Shown here: one piece after another, positions 1 through 5,378 of the stretch
Numbering within the stretch: the stretch's first letter is position 1
How the letters are laid out: the number at the start of each line of letters is the position of its first letter
From: Pseudomonadota bacterium
GTDB taxonomy: Bacteria > Pseudomonadota > Alphaproteobacteria > Rhizobiales > Xanthobacteraceae
Reading direction: 5' to 3'
DNA: 7,995 nt
Assembly (NCBI GenBank): GCA_023405565.1
Contig: JAEXXW010000025.1
Location: 1-7,995, forward strand
Position numbers and translations under genes: made by a program
Notes under the pieces: model-generated
Database searches by the model: none
The model's input: only the letters and a program-made list of their open reading frames with translations
What the model was told of the DNA's origin: nothing

Positions 1-135
1 GTTCGCGAGCGGGCTGACATTCCTGTATTGCGCATTGCCGATGACGAGCGCGAAGCGGTCCTGGGCGCGCGCCGTGATCGCGCTTGCGGACCAGGCGGCC
101 AGTATCAGGCTGAGGGAGGTCAGAACGCGGAGCAT
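1..135 (-). CDS. Exported caspase-like (peptidase C14 fold) protein, N-terminal fragment
   Basis: Only the first 45 codons are in the window; the gene continues beyond base 1. The visible protein begins MLRVLTSLSLILAAW, a short basic start followed by a hydrophobic stretch, then small residues (SASAITARAQ) with an AxA-like signal peptidase I site near residues 22-24. This predicts export to the periplasm or beyond. Residues 27-45 read RFALVIGNAQYRNVSPLAN, which matches the first beta strand and following loop of bacterial caspase-family (metacaspase/orthocaspase-like) domains, usually of the form R-x-ALVIGN-x-x-Y-x-N-x-x-L-x-N. The catalytic His and Cys would lie outside the window, so activity cannot be judged. 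The ATG is supported by an AAGGG ribosome-binding site (complement of 145-149) nine bases upstream. The gene is divergent from the flavoprotein gene. The fold call is fairly sure, the biological role unknown. Confidence 0.8.
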   Translation of the reverse strand, partial: MLRVLTSLSLILAAWSASAITARAQDRFALVIGNAQYRNVSPLAN

Positions 136-368
136 CACACGCTTCCCTTCATTCAACAGGGCCAATATGGCCGACCGCGATACGCATGTGACAACCCTCC
201 ATCCGGACCGGGACGGCAACACCGCGCGCAGATCGTGCCCAGAGCATGGGTCGCGGCGGAGGGGTCAATGGTTCAAAGCGATTGTAGCATTGGTGATGCT
301 AGCATTGGATGGTGGAGCCGTCCCGCAAGACGCTTCCATCATGGTCAAAGTTTTGGCAATGACGTGTG
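136..368. other. Divergent intergenic region
   Basis: This gap separates the minus-strand caspase-like gene from the plus-strand flavoprotein gene and must hold both promoters. No convincing sigma-70 hexamer pair stands out. Short symmetric elements are visible: GGCCA-ATA-TGGCC at 160-172, and a palindrome with a direct repeat at 285-308 (listed separately). The two plus-strand open frames that cross this gap (28-369 and 35-487) have no recognisable protein features and overlap the start of the caspase-like gene, so I treat the gap as noncoding. Confidence 0.5.
285..308. promoter_or_regulatory. Possible operator: palindrome flanked by 9-bp direct repeats
   Basis: TAGCATTGG occurs at 285-293 and again at 300-308, a 15-base period. 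Between and overlapping them lies the perfect 10-base palindrome ATGCTAGCAT at 296-305. The site is about 60 bases upstream of the flavoprotein start, where an operator or promoter element would be expected. It is the most AT-rich, most structured part of the gap. No regulator family is assigned; chance occurrence is possible. Confidence 0.25.
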
Positions 369-1619
369 ATGTCGCAAGTTCCCCTACAACGTCAGGCCGC
401 GTCTGTTGCTGTGATCGGCGGTGGTCCCGCAGGTCTCATGGCGGCCGAGACGCTGGCACGTCACGGTCATCGCGTTGTCGTCTATGAGCGGATGCCGTCG
501 CTCGGCCGCAAGTTCCTGCTTGCCGGCCGTGGTGGACTGAACCTGACGCATTCGGAAGATTTGACGAAATTCCTCACGCGGTACGGCGCGGCGGAAGCGT
601 CGCTTCGTGCGGCGATCGAAGTCTTTCCGCCGGAGCGCCTGCGGGTGTTCAGCGAGGAGCTTGGCCAGCCGACCTTTGTCGGCACCAGCGGGCGCGTGTT
701 TCCGAAAGCGATGAAAGCATCACCCTTGTTGCGGGCGTGGTTGCGGCGGCTCGACAGTATGGGCGTGCGCTTCGCATTTCGCCATCGCTGGTGGGGTTGG
801 GATGCCGACAACGCGTTGCTGTTCGACACGCCTGGTGGGTCGGTGAGAGTTGCGGCTGACGCAATCGTGCTCGCGCTGGGTGGTGCAAGCTGGCCGCGGC
901 TTGGCTCCGACGGCGGCTGGGTCGAGGTCCTGCGACGGCAGGGCATCCATGTGTCGGATCTTCGTTCCGCCAATTCCGGCTTTCTCGCGCAATGGTCGGA
1001 GCATCTGCAGCGTCACGCCGGTGAGCCGCTGAAGCGCATTGCCTTGTCATTTGACGGCGTGACGACGCGCGGCGAGGCGATGATCACGCAAGCCGGGCTC
1101 GAAGGCGGTGGCGTTTATGCGCTGTCGTCTCTACTGCGGGGTGCGATCGAGCGGAATGGCGAAGCGATCCTGACGATCGATCTTCTCCCCGATATGAATG
1201 TTACCGATGTCGCGCAACGCATTGGTGTGGCACGCGGCAAGCAATCGCTGTCGAGTAAGCTGCGCAAATCATTGTCGTTGTCGCCAGCGGCGATCGCATT
1301 GGCGCAGGAAGCCATGCAGGGCAAGCTTGCGACGCTTGCGCCGGAGGCGATGGCGACGACGCTGAAAGCGCTGCCGGTGCGATTGACCGGCGTCGCGCCG
1401 GTTGCGCGTGCGATTTCCAGCGCCGGTGGTGTGTCGTTCGACGAACTCGACGCTGCTTACATGGTGACGCGCAAGCCCGGCTTGTTCCTGGCCGGCGAAA
1501 TGCTGGACTGGGAAGCGCCGACTGGCGGCTATCTGCTGCAGGCTTGCTTTGCGACCGGCTATGCGGCCGGCGAGGGCGCCGCGCGCTGGCTGGCCGCACG
1601 CACGGATGCATCGGCGTGA
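369..1619 (+). CDS. FAD-dependent flavoprotein, PP_4765 (TIGR03862-like) family, BaiN/HI0933 superfamily
   Basis: The 416-residue protein opens with a Rossmann FAD-binding motif: AVIGGGPAGLMAAETL, with GGGPAG at residues 17-22 and the acidic end of strand 2 at E40. This is followed by the hallmark GRKFLLAGRGGLNLTHSE (residues 46-63), which separates this group from other two-dinucleotide-binding flavoproteins. A C-terminal FAD-contacting segment is also present: GLFLAGEMLDW and PTGGYLLQACFATG, around residues 371-397. AISSAGGVSFDELD (348-361) is another family landmark. It probably works in the cytoplasm as an oxidoreductase. The superfamily includes BaiN and related reductases, but substrates of the PP_4765 branch are not established to my knowledge. 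Start choice: ATG at 369, with GTG at 366 in the same frame as an alternative; neither has a strong ribosome-binding site. The stop overlaps the start of the yqaA-like gene by four bases. Confidence 0.88.
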   Translation: MSQVPLQRQAASVAVIGGGPAGLMAAETLARHGHRVVVYERMPSLGRKFLLAGRGGLNLTHSEDLTKFLTRYGAAEASLRAAIEVFPPERLRVFSEELGQPTFVGTSGRVFPKAMKASPLLRAWLRRLDSMGVRFAFRHRWWGWDADNALLFDTPGGSVRVAADAIVLALGGASWPRLGSDGGWVEVLRRQGIHVSDLRSANSGFLAQWSEHLQRHAGEPLKRIALSFDGVTTRGEAMITQAGLEGGGVYALSSLLRGAIERNGEAILTIDLLPDMNVTDVAQRIGVARGKQSLSSKLRKSLSLSPAAIALAQEAMQGKLATLAPEAMATTLKALPVRLTGVAPVARAISSAGGVSFDELDAAYMVTRKPGLFLAGEMLDWEAPTGGYLLQACFATGYAAGEGAARWLAARTDASA

Positions 1620-2053
1620 TCGATTTTGCCGCTTATGTCGGTCTGTTTGCCGTGGCCTTCATTGCCGCGACGCTGTTGCCCGCGCATTCGGAAGTGGCTT
1701 TGGTCGGGCTGCTGGTGACGGGAAATTACTCGCCCTGGCTGCTCGTTGCCGTCGCGAGCGCCGGCAACATCCTCGGCTCGCTGGTGAACTGGATGCTCGG
1801 CCGCGCGGTCGAACATTATCGCGATCGCAAATGGTTTCCGGTCTCGCCGCAGATGCTGGAGCGCGCGCAGGGCTGGTATCATCGCTATGGCCGCTGGTCG
1901 CTGCTGCTGAGCTGGGCGCCGGTGATCGGTGATCCGCTGACCGTGGTGGCAGGTGTATTGCGCGAACCGCTGTGGAGTTTTCTTGTGCTGGTCGCGATTG
2001 CCAAGACCGCGCGTTATGCGGTGCTGGCGCTGGTGACGATGGGGTTTTTGTAA
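1616..2053 (+). CDS. yqaA: YqaA-type inner-membrane protein (DedA/SNARE-associated family)
   Basis: The product is a 145-residue, very hydrophobic protein. It matches my memory of E. coli YqaA along its length: ATLLPAHSEVALVGLLVTG (18-36), then PW, a GNILGSLVNWMLGR segment (50-63), LLLSWAPVIGDPLTVVAG (96-113) and AKTARY (129-134). The length equals the usual ~140 residues for YqaA. Likely membrane segments are near 5-22, 40-62, 95-115 and 118-140. DedA-related proteins sit in the inner membrane; several are lipid-carrier flippases or support proton-motive force, but the role of the short YqaA branch is unclear. The chosen start is GTG 1616-1618, inside the overlap GTGA with the previous stop. 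An upstream in-frame ATG at 1544 would add 24 residues with no family similarity, all inside the flavoprotein gene. The overlap implies translational coupling and co-expression with the flavoprotein. Confidence 0.86.
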   Translation: MIDFAAYVGLFAVAFIAATLLPAHSEVALVGLLVTGNYSPWLLVAVASAGNILGSLVNWMLGRAVEHYRDRKWFPVSPQMLERAQGWYHRYGRWSLLLSWAPVIGDPLTVVAGVLREPLWSFLVLVAIAKTARYAVLALVTMGFL

Positions 2054-2057
2054 GTCC

Positions 2058-2134
2058 GTAGCCTGGATGAAGCGTAGCGAAATCCGGGGCTGAGCAAAAC
2101 CTACCCGCATTTCGCTTCGCTCCATGCGGGCTAC
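2058..2134. repeat. BIME-like pair of inverted REP-type hairpin units (GTAG head)
   Basis: Two 31-base arms, 2058-2088 and 2104-2134, are inverted copies matching at 26 of 31 positions, separated by 15 bases. Each arm, read inward from its outer end, starts GTAG and then forms its own 7-bp hairpin. The left stem is 2062-2068 with 2082-2088 (one T-G wobble); the right stem is 2104-2110 with 2124-2130. Two of the five differences between arms (positions 9 and 27) are a paired G-C to C-G swap that preserves the stem. A GTAG head followed by a hairpin is the known layout of REP sequences linked to RAYT transposases; two inverted units make a BIME. The element lies between convergent yqaA and uup and may also act in transcription termination or mRNA 3'-end stability. 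Confidence 0.75.
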
Positions 2135-2143
2135 AGATAAAAC

Positions 2144-3952
2144 CTACGCTCCCTCAACCTCCTCGCGCAGCATTTCCAGCGCGAGCCATTTCTCTTCGGC
2201 TGATGCAAGTTCAGTCTGCGCCTTGGTGATCGAGGCCATCGCCGCATCGAAAGCCTTGCGGTCGCGCGCATAGAGTTCGGGGTCATCGAGCCTGGCCTGC
2301 AGCGTCTTGATTTCGTTTTCCAGCTTGGCGATCTGCTTGGGCAGATTGTCGAGCGCATGCTTGTCGTTGAAGCTGAGTTTTTTCTTCGGCTTCGACGCTG
2401 ATTCAGTTGACGCAGCTTTTGCTTCCTTCGCGGCGGTGGGCCGCGCGGTCTTGGTCGATGCGATATCGGCACCGCGCTGCGTCAGCATGTCAGAATAGCC
2501 ACCGGCATATTCGTTCCAGCGGCCATTGCCTTCCGGCACGATCACCGAACTCACCACGCGATCGAGAAAATCGCGATCATGGCTGATCAGGATCACGGTG
2601 CCGGAATAGTCGCTCAGCGTTTCTTCCAGCACATCGAGCGTTTCGAGGTCGAGATCGTTGGTCGGCTCGTCGAGCACCAGGAGGTTCGACGGCCGCGCCA
2701 ATGCACGCGCCAGCATCAGCCGCCCGCGTTCACCGCCCGACAGCGCGCGCAATTGCGTGCGGATCTGCTCGGGGCTGAACAGGAAGTCCTTCATGTAGCC
2801 GACGACATGCTTGGTCTGACCGCCGATGCTGACGGTGTCGCCCTTGCCGTCGGTCATCGCTTCGGCCAGCGTCCAGTCAGGATTGAGGCTGTCGCGATCC
2901 TGTTCGAGGCTCGCCATCTCGATATTGGTGCCGATCCGCACCGAGCCTGAATCCGGCGCCAGCGTGCCGGTCAGCATCGACAACAACGTGGTCTTGCCGC
3001 TGCCATTCGGGCCGACGATGCCGATGCGGTCGGCCCGGTTGATGCGGGTCGAGAATTCGCTGACGATCGGACGCTCGTCATAGAACTTCGAGATATTCTT
3101 TGCCTCGATCACCAGCGTGCCGGACTTGTCGGCTTCCGCTGCGGTGATCTCGGCCTTGCCGACGCTGCCGCGATAATCGTTGCGGGCTTTACGCAATGTC
3201 TGCAATTCGGCCATGCGGCGGACATTGCGCTTTCGCCGCGCGGTGACGCCGTAGCGCACCCAATGCTCTTCCGCCGCGATCTTGCGATCCAGCTTGTGCT
3301 GTTCGAGTTCTTCTTCGGCCAGGATCTCGTCGCGCTTGGTTTCGAAATCCTTGAAGCCGACCTCAAGGCGGCGCGTCTTGCCGCGATCAAGCCAGACGGT
3401 GACACGCGTGAGATTGTCGAGGAAGCGGCGGTCATGGCTGATGATGACCAGTGCCGACCGCAGGCTCTTCAATTCGCTTTCCAGCCATTCGATCGTGGTC
3501 AGGTCGAGATGGTTGGTCGGCTCGTCGAGCAGCAGAATGTCGGGCGAGGGAGCCAGCACCCGCGCCAGCGCCGCGCGCCGTGCCTCACCGCCGGAGAGAT
3601 GCTCCGGGTCTTCCTCGCCGGTCAGTCCCAGTTGTTCGAGCAGGTAGCGCGCCTGATAGTTGTCGTCCCCAGGTGCCAGCCCGGCTTCGACATAAGACAG
3701 GGTGGTGGCATAGCCCGAAAAATCCGGCTCCTGCGGCAGATAGCGGATCGTGGCGCCCGGTTGGGTGAACACGGTTCCCTTGTCCGGCTCGATCATCCCG
3801 GCGGTGATCTTCAGCAGCGTCGATTTGCCCGACCCGTTCCGGCCGACAAGGCAGACGCGCTCGCCGGCCGAAACCTGCAATTCGGCGTTGGTCAGGAGCG
3901 GGGTGCCGCCAAAGGTGAGGGAGATGTCGCGGAGCTGAATCAAGGGTGCCAT
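2144..3952 (-). CDS. uup: ABC-F family ATPase, Uup type, with C-terminal coiled coil
   Basis: The 602-residue cytoplasmic protein has two ABC ATPase domains and no membrane segment. Domain 1 has Walker A GRNGSGKS (37-44), signature LSGGE (119-123), Walker B ILLLDE (139-144) and switch SHD (172-174). A charged linker follows (about 195-270; LDRKIAAEEHWVRYGVTARR at 221-240 is Uup-like). Domain 2 has Walker A GPNGSGKTT (314-322), LSGGE (404-408), LLVLDE (424-429) and SHD (457-459). An Ala/Lys-rich tether (about 495-523) leads to a Lys/Glu-rich coiled coil (about 524-600), the Uup C-terminal domain that binds nucleic acid in E. coli. Uup is linked to ribosome function and to suppression of tandem-repeat deletion and transposon excision. 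Start: ATG at 3952, where MAPLIQL begins the ABC fold directly. A GTG at 4009 would add 19 unconserved residues; neither has a good ribosome-binding site. The segment between the first Walker A and signature is short for Uup. Confidence 0.9.
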   Translation of the reverse strand: MAPLIQLRDISLTFGGTPLLTNAELQVSAGERVCLVGRNGSGKSTLLKITAGMIEPDKGTVFTQPGATIRYLPQEPDFSGYATTLSYVEAGLAPGDDNYQARYLLEQLGLTGEEDPEHLSGGEARRAALARVLAPSPDILLLDEPTNHLDLTTIEWLESELKSLRSALVIISHDRRFLDNLTRVTVWLDRGKTRRLEVGFKDFETKRDEILAEEELEQHKLDRKIAAEEHWVRYGVTARRKRNVRRMAELQTLRKARNDYRGSVGKAEITAAEADKSGTLVIEAKNISKFYDERPIVSEFSTRINRADRIGIVGPNGSGKTTLLSMLTGTLAPDSGSVRIGTNIEMASLEQDRDSLNPDWTLAEAMTDGKGDTVSIGGQTKHVVGYMKDFLFSPEQIRTQLRALSGGERGRLMLARALARPSNLLVLDEPTNDLDLETLDVLEETLSDYSGTVILISHDRDFLDRVVSSVIVPEGNGRWNEYAGGYSDMLTQRGADIASTKTARPTAAKEAKAASTESASKPKKKLSFNDKHALDNLPKQIAKLENEIKTLQARLDDPELYARDRKAFDAAMASITKAQTELASAEEKWLALEMLREEVEGA

Positions 3953-4134
3953 GGGACGGGGGTGTACCGTCTTGGCTGCGGCCCGGCCATCGGAAAAATG
4001 CTGCGTCACAAAAGGGACGGCCGGTCCTGAAATGCTGGGAACCGACTGTTATATGTCTGCTTGTAAAGTGTTCCAGAGCGGCCGTTCTTCCCTCTCCCTC
4101 AAGGGGAGAGGGTAAGAGAAAGCGGAGAGATTGA
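3953..4134. promoter_or_regulatory. Divergent promoter region between uup and the fadA-fadB operon
   Basis: This 182-base gap must carry promoters for both directions. On the plus strand a weak sigma-70-like pair is visible: CTGAAA at 4027-4032 and TATATG at 4050-4055, 17 bases apart, each matching the consensus only partly. On the minus strand the same spot reads TATAAC (complement of 4048-4053), a better -10 but without a clear -35, so divergent promoters may overlap here. No FadR-like operator could be recognised by eye. Confidence 0.3.
4090..4112 (+). repeat. 9-bp stem-loop in the leader of the thiolase gene (C-rich/G-rich palindrome)
   Basis: CCCTCTCCC (4090-4098) pairs perfectly with GGGAGAGGG (4104-4112) around the 5-base loop TCAAG. 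A partial outer extension, CTT (4087-4089) with AAG (4114-4116), skips one bulged base. It ends 22 bases before the thiolase ATG and leaves the ribosome-binding site free. There is no T-tract. It resembles the hairpin at 7585-7615, including the CAAG loop end, and looks like a dispersed palindromic repeat of alphaproteobacterial genomes. Confidence 0.7.
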
Positions 4135-5343
4135 ATGACCGATGCCTTCATCTATGACCATCTTCGGTCTCCCCGCGGGCGCGGCAAGGTGGATGGCTCC
4201 CTGCACGAGGTGTCGACCGTCAATCTCGCCTCCCAGGTGCTGAAAGGTTTGCGCGAGCGAAACCACCTCGATCCCGAGCTGGTCGATGACGTGGTGATGG
4301 GCTGCGTCGATCCGGTCGGTGAGGCAGGCGGCGATGTGGCGCGCATCGCGGCGCTGCTGGCCGGCTATGGCGAGCACGTGCCCGGCATCCAGATCAATCG
4401 GTTCTGCGCGTCGGGTCTCGATGCGGTGAATTTCGCCGCGGCCGAGGTGATGTCCGGCCAGCACAGCATGACCATCGGCGGCGGTGTCGAATCGATGAGC
4501 CGTGTCGGCCTCGGTGCGTCGGGCGGCGCGTGGTTTGCCGATCCGATGGCGGCGATCCCGACCTATTTCATGCCGCAGGGCGTGTCGGCCGATCTGATCG
4601 CGACGAAGTATGGCTTCTCGCGCGATGACGTCGATGCCTATGCGGTCGAGAGCCAGAAGCGCGCGGCGCAAAGCTGGGAAGAAGGCCGCTTCAGGAAATC
4701 CATTTATCCGATCAGGGACGTCAACGGCATCACGCTGCTCGACAAGGACGAGCATATGCGGCCGACGACGACGATGCAGTCTTTGGCGTCATTGAAGCCG
4801 TCCTTCGTCGAGATGGGCCAGATGGGCGGCTTCGATGCGGTGGCGACGCAGCGCTATCCCGAGATCGAAGAGATCAACCACGTGCATCACGCCGGCAACT
4901 CGTCGGGCATCGTCGATGGCGCAGCGGCCATGCTGATCGGCAACAAGGAGGCCGGTGTTGCTGCGGGCCTGAAACCGCGTGCGCGCATCAGGGCTTTTGC
5001 CAATATCGGCTCCGAGCCCGGCATTATGCTGACCGGTCCGGTGCCGGTGACGGAGAAGGTGTTGAAGAAGGCCGGCATGTCGGTCGGCGATATCGACCTG
5101 TTCGAACTGAATGAGGCTTTCGCCTCGGTGGTGCTGCGTTACATGCAGGCGTTCGACATCCCGCACGACAGGATCAACGTGAATGGCGGCGCGATCGCCA
5201 TGGGGCATCCGCTGGGTGCGACCGGCGCGATGCTGGTCGGCACCGTGCTCGACGAACTGGAGCGCCGCAACCTCAATACGGCGCTGATCACACTCTGCAT
5301 CGGCGCCGGCATGGGCACGGCGACGCTCATCGAGCGGGTTTAA
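4135..5343 (+). CDS. fadA: Acetyl-CoA C-acyltransferase (thiolase), FadA-type
   Basis: The 402-residue protein is a full-length thiolase, acting in the cytoplasm. It splits 3-ketoacyl-CoA with CoA, releasing acetyl-CoA, the last step of beta-oxidation. The nucleophilic cysteine is C91 in [16 protein letters not shown] lies at 326-330, the catalytic histidine is H358 in [15 protein letters not shown], and the second cysteine is C388 in [22 protein letters not shown] (254-265) is the conserved loop before the C-terminal half. The GHPLGATG form and the adjoining FadB-type gene favour a degradative rather than a polyhydroxybutyrate-biosynthetic role; this is inference, and the usual database name would be acetyl-CoA acetyltransferase. 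GGAG at 4124-4127, seven bases before the ATG, supports the start. It is first in a two-gene operon, 35 bases ahead of the fadB-type gene; the order is reversed relative to E. coli fadBA. Confidence 0.92.
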   Translation: MTDAFIYDHLRSPRGRGKVDGSLHEVSTVNLASQVLKGLRERNHLDPELVDDVVMGCVDPVGEAGGDVARIAALLAGYGEHVPGIQINRFCASGLDAVNFAAAEVMSGQHSMTIGGGVESMSRVGLGASGGAWFADPMAAIPTYFMPQGVSADLIATKYGFSRDDVDAYAVESQKRAAQSWEEGRFRKSIYPIRDVNGITLLDKDEHMRPTTTMQSLASLKPSFVEMGQMGGFDAVATQRYPEIEEINHVHHAGNSSGIVDGAAAMLIGNKEAGVAAGLKPRARIRAFANIGSEPGIMLTGPVPVTEKVLKKAGMSVGDIDLFELNEAFASVVLRYMQAFDIPHDRINVNGGAIAMGHPLGATGAMLVGTVLDELERRNLNTALITLCIGAGMGTATLIERV

Positions 5344-5378
5344 TTCATTCAGCGCGGCCAACAGGCAACGGGGTTCGC

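Noticed and set aside
160..172. GGCCA-ATA-TGGCC inverted repeat upstream of the caspase-like gene
   Set aside because: Five-base arms in GC-rich DNA are expected by chance and nothing else marks it as an operator.
28..487. Two overlapping plus-strand open frames (113 and 150 codons) at the left end
   Set aside because: They cover the reverse of the caspase-like N-terminus, the divergent gap and, for one, the start of the flavoprotein in another frame. Neither shows a domain.
1544..1615. Upstream ATG giving yqaA 24 extra residues
   Set aside because: The extension lies within the flavoprotein gene, is Arg-rich and does not match YqaA; the GTG at 1616 aligns with the family start.
3953..4009. 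GTG start that would extend uup by 19 residues
   Set aside because: The added residues are not part of the ABC fold and no ribosome-binding site precedes the GTG; ATG at 3952 starts where the family does. Not fully excluded, since the ATG also lacks a clear site.
3263..4030. A 255-codon plus-strand open frame opposite uup
   Set aside because: It is antisense to the ABC domain-1 region with all motifs intact on the other strand, and no domain or ribosome-binding site supports it.
4099..5361. Minus-strand open frames (4099-4755 and 4789-5361) opposite the thiolase gene
   Set aside because: Both are shadows of a well-supported thiolase. Their sequences are low-complexity Arg/His/Asp-rich with no family signature.
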